Assembly: GCA_964398225.1 (NCBI GenBank)
Contig: CAYNLY010000007.1
Span: forward strand, 1 to 44,602
Origin: CAYNLY01 sp964398225
GTDB taxonomy: Bacteria > Pseudomonadota > Zetaproteobacteria > Mariprofundales > Mariprofundaceae
Reading direction: 5' to 3'
Length of the DNA stretch: 44,602 nucleotides
Both the position numbers and the translations under genes were made by a program. Positions 24,056 through 31,519 of the stretch are shown in pieces; positions within the stretch are counted from its first letter, which is position 1, and each line of letters starts with the position of its first letter. The notes below the pieces were generated by a model. It was given only the letters and a program-made list of their open reading frames with translations. It searched no databases and was not told where the DNA came from.

Positions 24056-26022
24056 CGCTTCGCGCGCAGCTTCTCATCTGGATTGTGCCGCTGGTGGCGT
24101 TGGTCGCGGCCGCTTTGGGCGCATGGCACTGGTGGCATCTCAAGCAAACGCTTGATCACGATTTCGCCTTGGCGCGCGCGCAAAGCGAGCGCGAGATCGT
24201 GAACGCCATTCTGATCATGGATGCGGGCTTCCGGCTGCTCGAGGATCGGCTGGAGGCGGAGATGAAGCGCTTTGCGCCAATGCTGCTTTCCGCTTACGCG
24301 CGCGCAGGAGGCGATCCTGAGCGGATGGATCTTGCCGCGCTCAAGCGCCGCATGGGCCCGCACATGGACATTTACGCCATCGATCAAGACGCGGTGATCC
24401 GCCACAGCACCGATGCGGCCGCGATCGGCTTCGATTTCAAGCGCTACGGCCTGGGCGATGTGATGCGCCGGATCATGGCGGGCGATGCGATCGCCAACGA
24501 GCGCGTGCGCACGAACGTCGTGACAGGGCTTTTGGGCGACTGGATCTACATCCCCACGCCGGATCATCGCCACATCATCGAGATCGGCTACGGGGCGACG
24601 CCGAGGCTCTCCGAGATCGCGAAGGCGCTCGATCCGAGGAAGGTGGCGAAGAAGCTCGAGGAGTCGCCGTATGTGGCCTCGGTCGGGATCTATGATGTGT
24701 TCGGCTATGCGTTCGGGCATGCGGGCGAAAAGGACTATGCGCCCACGCCGGGGGTTCTCGCGCATGTGCGCCGCGCGATGCGCGAAGGCCGCTTCGAGGA
24801 GCGGGATACGGCCGGGATCACGATTTGGCGCCATGTGGACTTGGCGAGCCTGAAGCCGGGCGTGAGCGATCCGAGCAAGATCGTGCGGATTCGGTTCGAC
24901 ACCGCGCCGTTCGAGACGCGGCTTGCGCATGCGGCCTGGATGGCGGTATGGCCGCCTGTGGCGCTCGCGGGGGCGCTCGTGCTCCTGATTGGATGGGCGG
25001 CGCGAAGGCTGACCGCGCCGGTCGCAAGGCTCGCCAAGACCGCACGCGAGGTGAAAGAGGGTGCGCGTTCCGTGCGCGCGCCTGTGGAAGGCCCGGAAGA
25101 AGTGCGCGCGCTGGATGCGGCGTTCAATGCGATGCTGGCGCGCATCGAGGCGCATGAGGAAGAACTGGAGCGCACGATTGCGCGCGTGCGCGCGGAGCTT
25201 GCCGAGGCCGAGGCCGAACGCCGGCGCATGCGCGACGAGCTCTGGCGGGCGCGCCTGCAAAAAGAGCGCACCGAGATTGCGGGCGGCATCGCGCACCAGT
25301 TCAACAACATGCTCGCCGCGATGATGGGGCATGCCGAAATCCTGGAAAGCTCACCGGGGCTTTCGGAAGAGGCGCGCTCCTCGGCCGGGGCGATCGTGCA
25401 AACATCCGAGCGCGCACGAAGGCTGGTGTATGCGCTTGTGCGCGCGACAGGCCAGGACCTGCGCCCGCCGGAGACCTTTTCTCCCGACGCCGAAATCCGC
25501 TCGGCGCTTGCCGGGCTGCAGAGGCTTGCGCCCGGGAGGGCGGAGCTTGCGCTCGATTTGCGGGCGGGCGGAGCCTGCGTGCACGTGCCGCGCGCAAGCT
25601 TTCGCGAGGCGCTGGAGGAGCTCGTGCGCAACGCCGCCGACGCGACAGAAAAAAACCATGCGCCGCGCATCGCGATCCGCACGCGCGTCGTGGAGCTTGC
25701 GGCAAGCGACCTTTCCGGCATCGAGGGCGGCGAACGGATGAAGCCCGGCCGCCATCTGCGGTTGACCGTTGCGGACAACGGCTGCGGAATGGGGGATGAA
25801 ACGCTGCCCCGGATTTTTGATCCATTCTTCACGACCGTTCCGGTGCGCGCGGGGTTGGGGCTTGCGATGGCGCTTGGCGTAGTGCAAAGCGCGGGTGGCG
25901 GCATGAAGGCTGATAGCTCGCCGGGGCGAGGGTCGAGTGTGCACATGTTTTTCCCGGTTGCCTCCGGCGACGATTCGGAGTCGGCAGCACCCGGACGGAT
26001 CGGTTGTAAGCGCGCGGGTTGA
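24052..26022 (+). CDS. Membrane sensor histidine kinase
   Basis: The 656-residue kinase has an N-terminal transmembrane helix (about 7-29, LLIWIVPLVALVAAALGAW), a large presumed periplasmic sensor of about 260 residues, and a second helix (VWPPVALAGALVLLIGWAA). A HAMP segment (ARRLTAPVARLAKTAREVKEG) and a coiled coil (EEELERTIARVRAELAEAEA) follow. The dimerisation domain has the acceptor in GGIAHQFNNMLAAM (H415). The ATPase domain has LEELVRNAADATEKN, DNGCGMGDETLPRIFDPFF and GLGLAMALGVVQSAGG. It overlaps the DUF917 gene by 4 nt, so the two are probably made together. No response regulator is encoded next to it. The sensor resembles Cache-type domains in arrangement only; the ligand is unknown. 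Confidence 0.88.
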   Translation: MTLRAQLLIWIVPLVALVAAALGAWHWWHLKQTLDHDFALARAQSEREIVNAILIMDAGFRLLEDRLEAEMKRFAPMLLSAYARAGGDPERMDLAALKRRMGPHMDIYAIDQDAVIRHSTDAAAIGFDFKRYGLGDVMRRIMAGDAIANERVRTNVVTGLLGDWIYIPTPDHRHIIEIGYGATPRLSEIAKALDPRKVAKKLEESPYVASVGIYDVFGYAFGHAGEKDYAPTPGVLAHVRRAMREGRFEERDTAGITIWRHVDLASLKPGVSDPSKIVRIRFDTAPFETRLAHAAWMAVWPPVALAGALVLLIGWAARRLTAPVARLAKTAREVKEGARSVRAPVEGPEEVRALDAAFNAMLARIEAHEEELERTIARVRAELAEAEAERRRMRDELWRARLQKERTEIAGGIAHQFNNMLAAMMGHAEILESSPGLSEEARSSAGAIVQTSERARRLVYALVRATGQDLRPPETFSPDAEIRSALAGLQRLAPGRAELALDLRAGGACVHVPRASFREALEELVRNAADATEKNHAPRIAIRTRVVELAASDLSGIEGGERMKPGRHLRLTVADNGCGMGDETLPRIFDPFFTTVPVRAGLGLAMALGVVQSAGGGMKADSSPGRGSSVHMFFPVASGDDSESAAPGRIGCKRAG

Positions 26023-26070
26023 CCGGATCCGACGATGGTGGCGGTGACGATCGGGATGCTCACCCTGAAG

Positions 26071-26114
26071 AAGCGGGAACTTCCGCTTGCAAGCGGCGGC
26101 TCCGGCCCTAGGGT
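26071..26114 (+). promoter_or_regulatory. slyD upstream region: inverted repeat and promoter
   Basis: AAGCGG and CCGCTT (26071-26088) form an inverted repeat about a 6-bp centre. TTGCAA (26087-26092) is followed after 16 bp by TAGGGT (26109-26114). The repeat touches the -35, so it may be an operator or the end of the kinase transcript. Confidence 0.4.
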
Positions 26115-26142
26115 GGGCTTTTTTCGACAGGAGAAGACTGAC

Positions 26143-26625
26143 ATGCAAATCGCGAAACATACCGTCGTCACGATCGACTACCGGCTGACCAACGATCGGG
26201 GCGAAGTGCTCGATACGAGCGAGGGCGGCGAGCCGCTGGCCTATCTGCACGGCGCCGACAATCTGATTCCCGGCCTTGAGCGGGAGCTGGAAGGGCACAA
26301 GAAGGGGGACCGGGTCGAGGTCACGGTGGAACCCGAGGACGCCTACGGCGAATACGATCCCGGGATGACGCAGGTCGTGCCCCGGAGCATGTTCGAGGGC
26401 GTGGACGAGATCGAGGTCGGGATGCAGTTCCAGGCTCAGACGCCCCAGGGCGTGCACATCGTCAAGATCGCGAAGGTCGACGGCGATCAGATCACGATCG
26501 ACGGCAATCACCCGCTGGCCGGCGAACGGCTCCATTTCGACGTCACCGTGCGCGACGTCCGGGAGGCGACACCGGAGGAAATCGAGCACGGTCATGTGCA
26601 CGGCCCCGGAGGACATGCGCACTAA
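26143..26625 (+). CDS. slyD: FKBP-type peptidyl-prolyl isomerase SlyD
   Basis: SlyD is a cytosolic proline isomerase and chaperone that also handles nickel. The 160-residue protein has the FKBP core with VTIDYRLTNDRGEVLDTS and YLHGADNLIPGLERELEGHKKGD. The inserted IF chaperone domain (about 70-125) and a C-terminal histidine-rich tail (HGHVHGPGGHAH) complete it. The tail is much shorter than that of E. coli SlyD and lacks its cysteines, so metal capacity is probably smaller. ACAGGAGAAG precedes the ATG. A strong terminator follows. Confidence 0.95.
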   Translation: MQIAKHTVVTIDYRLTNDRGEVLDTSEGGEPLAYLHGADNLIPGLERELEGHKKGDRVEVTVEPEDAYGEYDPGMTQVVPRSMFEGVDEIEVGMQFQAQTPQGVHIVKIAKVDGDQITIDGNHPLAGERLHFDVTVRDVREATPEEIEHGHVHGPGGHAH

Positions 26626-26648
26626 GCCGGGCACCGGGAACACCTGAC

Positions 26649-26678
26649 GAGGGCCGCGCACTTCGCGGCCCTCTTTTT
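26649..26678 (+). terminator. Rho-independent terminator after slyD
   Basis: A perfect 10-bp GC-rich stem GAGGGCCGCG (26649-26658) with its complement at 26664-26673, a CACTT loop and five T residues. It lies between slyD and the convergent hemerythrin gene. Confidence 0.93.
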
Positions 26679-26679
26679 A

Positions 26680-27075
26680 TCAGCCCGTGCAGGAGCGGAG
26701 GCTGGTGTCGATCTTCAGGATGTGATTGGTCAGCCAGCTGAGCAGGAAGTCGTGCAGCTTGCGCACGAGCTCCTCGCTTGCGCCTTCGGTTTCGAACCGG
26801 TGCAGGTAATGCTTGTAGGCCTCGACCAGCTTGTCGTGCTGTTCCTGATTCTTCTTGGCCAGCGGGCATTTCCGCTGGCGCATGCAGATTTCCTCGTAGC
26901 AGAAGTGGCTGCGCGTGTAGATGCCGAGGAAGTTCAGGAACTTGCGCAGGTATTCGTCGTCCACGCCCCGTTCCATGTGCCGTTCAAGGTCGTCGACATA
27001 CTTGAACAGCTGCTTGTGCTGCTGATCGATCTCGGGATCGCCGGTTTCGTATTTCTCGCTCCATGCAATCGCCAT
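26680..27075 (-). CDS. Bacteriohemerythrin
   Basis: A 131-residue single-domain hemerythrin, a non-haem di-iron protein that binds oxygen reversibly. Iron-binding motifs are visible: W and DxQH in TGDPEIDQQHKQLF, YTRSHFCYEE and the later HDKLVEAYKHYL and LSWLTNHILKID. Likely roles are oxygen storage, delivery or sensing under low oxygen, in keeping with a respiratory chemolithotroph. The ATG at 27075 is chosen over the GTG one codon earlier because GGAGG then has workable spacing. Confidence 0.93.
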   Translation of the reverse strand: MAIAWSEKYETGDPEIDQQHKQLFKYVDDLERHMERGVDDEYLRKFLNFLGIYTRSHFCYEEICMRQRKCPLAKKNQEQHDKLVEAYKHYLHRFETEGASEELVRKLHDFLLSWLTNHILKIDTSLRSCTG

Positions 27076-27161
27076 CACGCCTCCGTGCGGGCCACCTTTA
27101 CAGTTTGCGATCGGCGGTCCATATTGGGAACCGGTATGCGCACAGAATAAGGAGGAACACG

Positions 27162-27575
27162 ATGCGAGTAAACCGGACGGAATCGATTGTCGCGATCATG
27201 CTTTTCGCGCTGGCCGCACTTGCCGGCTGCCAGAAGGGGCCTGAAGGGGGCGTGGACTTCGTCACCCCGACCGACGGCATGACCGTGCCCCGCACCGTCA
27301 AGGTTGTGATGAAGGTGGAAGGGATGAAGGTGCGGCCGGCCGGCAAGCTCGTCGAGGGCACGGGCCACCATCATCTGATCATCGACGGAAGCTACGTTCC
27401 CAAGGGCGAGATCGTGCCGAAGGACGCGAAGCACCTGCATTTCGGCAAGGGCCAGACCGAGGCCGTGGTGACGCTGACCCCGGGCGACCATACGCTCACG
27501 CTTCAGTTCGCCAACGGCCACCACGAGTCCTACGGCAAGGACTGGAGCCGGACGATCCGCGTGCACGTGAAATAG
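27162..27575 (+). CDS. DUF4399 lipoprotein
   Basis: The 137-residue protein starts with a lipoprotein signal sequence ending in the lipobox LAGC, so it should be anchored in an envelope membrane. The body VDFVTPTDGMTVPRTVKVVMKVEGM, GTGHHHLIIDG and TLTPGDHTLTLQFANGHHESYG matches the DUF4399 family; the histidine-rich GTGHHH motif suggests metal binding, which is inference. AAGGAGG lies before the ATG; an upstream in-frame GTG/ATG extension toward hemerythrin is not used. Function is unknown. Confidence 0.85.
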   Translation: MRVNRTESIVAIMLFALAALAGCQKGPEGGVDFVTPTDGMTVPRTVKVVMKVEGMKVRPAGKLVEGTGHHHLIIDGSYVPKGEIVPKDAKHLHFGKGQTEAVVTLTPGDHTLTLQFANGHHESYGKDWSRTIRVHVK

Positions 27576-27594
27576 CCGACGGGTATCCCGGCTA
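27573..27594. terminator. Hairpin joining the DUF4399 and cysteine synthase stops
   Basis: TAGCC (27573-27577) and GGG (27581-27583) pair with CCC (27587-27589) and GGCTA (27590-27594). The TAG stop of the lipoprotein gene and the TAG stop of the minus-strand cysteine synthase gene are the two ends of the stem. No T-run. Confidence 0.45.
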
Positions 27595-28533
27595 GATTCC
27601 CTCGGCGAAGCGCACCCTGGAGCCTCCGGCGAACACCGGGGTGGTCAGGTATTTTTCGCCGCCGTCCGGAAAGATCACGACGATTCTTGCCGCGCGGCCG
27701 CCCTCGGCCAGTTCTTCGGCCAGACGGAGCGCTGCGGCCATCGCGCACCCGGAGGACTGGCCGGCGAGGATGCCTTCCTCCCGGGCCAGCCGCTGCGTGA
27801 ACGCGTAGGCGGTTTCGGTGTCGATGCCGAGCTTGCGGTCGTGCACCTCGGGCGCGTAGATGCCCGGCACGATGCTGGATTCCATGTGCTTGAGGCCTTC
27901 GATGCCGTGAAAGGCCGAATCCGGCTCGGCGGCGACGACTTCGATGTCCGGATTCTTCCGCTTCAGGTAGCGGCCGGTGCCGACCAGCGTGCCCGAGGTT
28001 CCGATCGAGGCGACGAAGTGGGTGACCGTGCCGTTCGTGTCGCGCCAGATCTCGGGTCCGGTGGATTCCTCGTGCGCGCGCGGATTGGCGGGGTTGTTGT
28101 ACTGATCCGGCTTGAAGTAGCGCTCGGGGTTTTCGGCGTAGAGCTCGCGCGCCTTCAGAATGGCGCCGTCCGAGCCTTCGAGCGGGTCCGAAAAGATGAG
28201 CTCGGCGCCGAAGGCGCGGCAGATCCGCTTGCGTTCGTCGGAGACGTTGCCGGGCATGACCAGGCGCACGCGAAAGCCCATTGCGGCGCCGATCATCGCC
28301 AGCGCGATGCCCGTGTTGCCGCTCGTCGAATCCAGAATGATCTTGTCCGGGGTCAGTTCCCCGCGCGCAAGCCCATCGCGGATCATCCACAGCGCCGGCC
28401 GGTCCTTGACCGAGCCGCCGGGATTGAAGCGCTCGAGCTTGGCTTCGATCCGGATGTTCTCGGGGAGATGGGCGGTCATCCGCGTCAGCTGGACCATCGG
28501 CGTGTTGCCGATCAGGTCAAGAATCGTGGCCAT
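27592..28533 (-). CDS. cysM: Cysteine synthase (O-acetylserine sulfhydrylase), CysM type
   Basis: This pyridoxal phosphate enzyme makes cysteine from O-acetylserine and sulfide or thiosulfate. The 313-residue protein has the PLP lysine in NPGGSVKDRP (K43), the asparagine loop STSGNTGIALAM and the phosphate loop GTSGTLVGTGRYL. The SSGCAMAAAL serine contacts the cofactor. Absence of the long CysK-type C-terminus and the KDRPALWMI segment favour CysM. The start MATILDLIGNTP at 28533 is preferred; an upstream in-frame extension lacks homology. It lies downstream of gluQ on the same strand, separated by a 54-bp AT-rich region with an inverted repeat. Confidence 0.9.
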   Translation of the reverse strand: MATILDLIGNTPMVQLTRMTAHLPENIRIEAKLERFNPGGSVKDRPALWMIRDGLARGELTPDKIILDSTSGNTGIALAMIGAAMGFRVRLVMPGNVSDERKRICRAFGAELIFSDPLEGSDGAILKARELYAENPERYFKPDQYNNPANPRAHEESTGPEIWRDTNGTVTHFVASIGTSGTLVGTGRYLKRKNPDIEVVAAEPDSAFHGIEGLKHMESSIVPGIYAPEVHDRKLGIDTETAYAFTQRLAREEGILAGQSSGCAMAAALRLAEELAEGGRAARIVVIFPDGGEKYLTTPVFAGGSRVRFAEGI

Positions 28534-28546
28534 GCGCGCTCCAAAC

Positions 28547-28580
28547 ACACCAAGATAGGTGTATAAATATTTCAAACACA
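28547..28580 (-). promoter_or_regulatory. AT-rich upstream region of cysM with inverted repeat
   Basis: ACACC (28547-28551) and GGTGT (28558-28562) form an inverted repeat about 6 bp, next to an AT-rich stretch (28561-28575) that stands out from its surroundings. On the minus strand TATACA and TATCTT are possible -10 hexamers. A regulator site such as CysB is conceivable but not recognised. Confidence 0.4.
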
Positions 28581-28587
28581 GCGGATG

Positions 28588-29508
28588 CTACGTGGTTTCG
28601 GCCGGGCTGCCAAATCCCGCCTTGCCCAGTTCGCGGATCAGCGCCTTGCGCGCATCGCCTTCCGGCCAGGCGGGCGGCTGAGCTTCGGCGAACAGCCATG
28701 CGCGGAGCCGTTCGGGGCGGACTCCCGCCTGCCGGAGCGAGGCCAGCGTCGTGCTGCCGTCGCGCTTGGCCAGGCGGCGGCCGGAAGCATCCCGCAGCAG
28801 CGGGTGGTGGTGGTAGACCGGCGAGGGAAGCCCGAGCAGGGCCTGGAGCAGGCGATGCAGGGGCGTGCTGGCTTGCAGGTCCCGTCCCCGGATCACGTGG
28901 GTCACGCCCTGGCGCGCATCGTCGACGACGACGGCCAGGTGATAGCTGAAGCCGATGTCCTTGCGGCCGATGATCTCGTCGTGGCCGGGACGCACCGGAT
29001 GGTGGCGCCCCTCGGCGTCGATCCAGGTGATCGGTCCGGTAAGCTCCAGCGCCCGCGCGCAGTTCAGCCTCCAGGCGAACAGTTCCTCCCGCATGCGGCG
29101 GCTGGCTTCGTGCCGGGACAGTCCCCGGCAGGTGCCGGGATAGACGGGGCCCGCCGCGTGCGGCGCCAGCCCCATGCGCTCGATTTCCCTCTGCACGTCC
29201 CGTCGCGTGCAGAAGCAGGGGTAGATCACGCCGAGCTCCCGCAGCCGGTCGATCGCGGCGCGGTATTCGTCCAGATGTTCGCTCTGGCGCTCGACGGCAC
29301 CGTCCCAGCGGATGCCCAGCCAGGAAAGATCTTCGAGGATGCCTTCCGTAAACTCCTCCCGGCAGCGGGTGTGGTCGATGTCCTCGATCCGCAGGCGGAT
29401 CTTCGCGCCGTGCCTTCGCGCCCAGTCCTCGCAGAACCAGAACGAATAGGCGTGCCCGACATGCAGACGCCCGGTGGGGCTCGGCGCCAGCCGGGTGACC
29501 CGTTTCAT
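28588..29508 (-). CDS. gluQ: Glutamyl-Q tRNA(Asp) synthetase
   Basis: GluQ attaches glutamate to queuosine at position 34 of tRNA-Asp; it is a truncated glutamyl-tRNA synthetase without an anticodon-binding domain. The 306-residue protein has RLAPSPTGRLHVGHAYS (HIGH-type), LRIEDIDHTRC, a zinc site with CFC and GTC, the HVIRGRDL strand and LAKRDGSTTL in place of KMSKS. The ATG at 29508 overlaps the antiporter stop as TGATG, so it is translationally coupled to that gene. dksA, its frequent neighbour, is not here. Confidence 0.95.
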   Translation of the reverse strand: MKRVTRLAPSPTGRLHVGHAYSFWFCEDWARRHGAKIRLRIEDIDHTRCREEFTEGILEDLSWLGIRWDGAVERQSEHLDEYRAAIDRLRELGVIYPCFCTRRDVQREIERMGLAPHAAGPVYPGTCRGLSRHEASRRMREELFAWRLNCARALELTGPITWIDAEGRHHPVRPGHDEIIGRKDIGFSYHLAVVVDDARQGVTHVIRGRDLQASTPLHRLLQALLGLPSPVYHHHPLLRDASGRRLAKRDGSTTLASLRQAGVRPERLRAWLFAEAQPPAWPEGDARKALIRELGKAGFGSPAETT

Positions 29509-31382
29509 CACGCGGCGGGCCGCTCCGCGTGGCGGGTCACGGTGTTGTCGCTGGCCGGAGGCAGGATCAGCGGCTGGCCTTCCTGCACCCGTTCGGGGCG
29601 CATCAGCATCATGACCTCGTCGCCCGCCTCGAAGCGGAACTCGTCGTGGGGGATCAGCGTGTGCCCGTCGCGCCGGATGCAGATCGGCAGCACGCCGTGG
29701 GGGATGCGCGCCTCCTTCATGCTCAGGCCGACGAGCGGCGATTCTTGCTCGATCGTCCGCGTTTCGTAGACCAGCCGCCTGCGGAAGGCCTGGTCGTTCC
29801 AGTAGGTGAAGGTGTAGGGCTTGGCGAACAGCCTCCGGGCGCGGAGCTGGTGCATCAGGCTTGCATGCTTGTCCTCGTCCCCTTCCTGGAGGGCGACATA
29901 GATTTCCGGCACATGAAACTCCTCATGCGCAAGCCGCGCGATCAGCAGGTTGTGATCGGACGAGCCCGTCATCGCAAGCAGAACGCCGACTTCCTCGGCA
30001 TGGGCCATTTCCATGAAGATCGGGTCGAGCGCGTTGCCCTGGATGGCCTGAAAGCCGGAGCGCTGCAGGTTGCGGATGACCTGGGCGTTCAGGTCGAGGA
30101 AGCGGACCTCCCGGTCCTCGGCCAGCGCGCGGCCGATTTCCGAGCCCATCTGTCCGCCGCCAACGATCAGGACGGTGCGATCGTCGCTTCCGCGGATGCC
30201 GAGCCAGCGCTTGAGCGGTCCGGCAAGCAGGCTGTAGGCGAGGATCGAGGTGATGATGATGATGTAGGTGAGCGCAAGCATCGCCTCGGCGCCGGCCCGT
30301 CCTTCCTCGCTCAGCACGAGTGCGAACAGCGAGGTGATCGCGGCCGCGACCACCCCGCGGGGCGCCATCAGTCCGAGGTAGGCCCGCTCGCCCGCCGAAA
30401 GTCCGCTGCCAAGGCAGGACAGCCAGGCCACCAGCGGCCGGGCGAGGAGCGCAAGCAGCGCGAAGATGCCAAGCCCCGGCACAAGGTAGGCGCCGATCAG
30501 ACGCAGATCGAGGCTGGCGGCCAGCAGCACGAACAGCACCGAGATCAGGAGCATCGACAGGCTGCCCTTGAAATGCCGGAGGCGATGAAGATCCGGCAGG
30601 TCCATCCGCTGCAGGACCGCGCCGGTGACCAGCATGGTCAGAAGGCCGGCCTGGGCGCTCAGATGCTCGGCGAGCAGAAACAGCCCCCAGGCGCAGGCGA
30701 GGGTCAGGATCGTGCGCACATCCAGATCGCGCAGCCACTCGCGCTTGAGCAGCCAGGCGAGGACGCGCCCACCCAGAAGTCCTGCCGTGGCTCCGATGGC
30801 GGCCTTCGTGACGATTTGCTGGAGCACGACGAACCACGGCGTGCCGGGGGTGAGCGCCACCTGCAAGAGCACGATCGCGAGAATGGCCCCGATCACGTCG
30901 ATCAGCATGGCCTCGGCGGTCAGGACATGGCCGACGACCCGGCCCAGCCGCATTTGCCGGACGATCGGCAGAATCACCGTCGGCCCGCCGACCGAGACGA
31001 GCGCGCCGAACAGCAGCGCAAGCGGCCAGGCCAGGCCCGCCATCAGGTGCGCGGCCATTGCTCCCACGGCAATCGTCAGCAGCGGCCCGAGGATGACGAG
31101 GCGTCCGACCACCGATCCGTGGGCCTTCAGGGCCTTGAGATTCAGGTTCAGACCGCCTTCAAACAAAATGATCGCCAGCCCAAGCTCGATCATCGGATGC
31201 AGGGCACCTGCCAGCGACTCGACATGAATGAATCCAAGCCCGAACGGGCCCAGGCTCATGCCGGCCAGCAGCCAGATCAGGATCGGCGGCGTGCGCAGGC
31301 GCAGGGCGAGGATCTGGGAGGCAATGGCCACCAGCACGGCGGCGACGAAGACGGTGGTCGGGTCGGTGATCGAGCTCGTCAT
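29508..31382 (-). CDS. CPA1-type sodium/proton antiporter with RCK domain
   Basis: The 624-residue protein has about 12 membrane helices followed by cytosolic regulatory domains. Transport features include the first helices LRTPPILIWLLAGMSLGPFG, FEGGLNLNLKALK, VGGPTVILPIVRQ and AEAMLIDVIGAILAIVLLQ, which correspond to the conserved TP and ND regions of NhaP-type exchangers. From about residue 404 a TrkA-N domain with a nucleotide loop GGGQMGSEIG appears, and from about 535 a TrkA-C domain. Such proteins exchange Na+ or K+ for protons under control of a nucleotide or ligand. The ATG lies 8 nt after CAGATT with TTGCCG 17 bp upstream and no Shine-Dalgarno, so the message may be leaderless. Confidence 0.88.
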   Translation of the reverse strand: MTSSITDPTTVFVAAVLVAIASQILALRLRTPPILIWLLAGMSLGPFGLGFIHVESLAGALHPMIELGLAIILFEGGLNLNLKALKAHGSVVGRLVILGPLLTIAVGAMAAHLMAGLAWPLALLFGALVSVGGPTVILPIVRQMRLGRVVGHVLTAEAMLIDVIGAILAIVLLQVALTPGTPWFVVLQQIVTKAAIGATAGLLGGRVLAWLLKREWLRDLDVRTILTLACAWGLFLLAEHLSAQAGLLTMLVTGAVLQRMDLPDLHRLRHFKGSLSMLLISVLFVLLAASLDLRLIGAYLVPGLGIFALLALLARPLVAWLSCLGSGLSAGERAYLGLMAPRGVVAAAITSLFALVLSEEGRAGAEAMLALTYIIIITSILAYSLLAGPLKRWLGIRGSDDRTVLIVGGGQMGSEIGRALAEDREVRFLDLNAQVIRNLQRSGFQAIQGNALDPIFMEMAHAEEVGVLLAMTGSSDHNLLIARLAHEEFHVPEIYVALQEGDEDKHASLMHQLRARRLFAKPYTFTYWNDQAFRRRLVYETRTIEQESPLVGLSMKEARIPHGVLPICIRRDGHTLIPHDEFRFEAGDEVMMLMRPERVQEGQPLILPPASDNTVTRHAERPAA

Positions 31383-31419
31383 TGCGGGCCAATCTGCCGC
31401 CCGCTTTCGGGGGCGGCAA
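31382..31419 (-). promoter_or_regulatory. Putative leaderless promoter of the antiporter-gluQ operon
   Basis: On the minus strand TTGCCG (31419-31414), a 17-bp spacer and CAGATT (31396-31391) are followed 8 nt later by the ATG. No ribosome site. Confidence 0.45.
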
Positions 31420-31433
31420 GCCGGCCGGTTCGT

Positions 31434-31462
31434 TTTTCAGGGGTGGGTCCTGCTGCTATCAT
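31434..31462 (+). promoter_or_regulatory. Putative extended -10 promoter of the MFS-gpmI operon
   Basis: TTTTCA (31434-31439), a 17-bp spacer and TATCAT (31457-31462) preceded by TGC make a good sigma70 promoter. The leader contains GAGGGAG before the ATG at 31520. Confidence 0.6.
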
Positions 31463-31519
31463 CGGCGGCCGCTCGGGCTCCGGCCCGGGCGTTCAATTCG
31501 ATCCCGAGGGAGCCGTTCG

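Noticed and set aside
22937..26022. Horizontal transfer of the DUF917-kinase pair based on codon use
   Set aside because: Codon use looks slightly different by eye (many GCG and CGC codons) but GC content is similar and no mobility genes, repeats or tRNA flank it.
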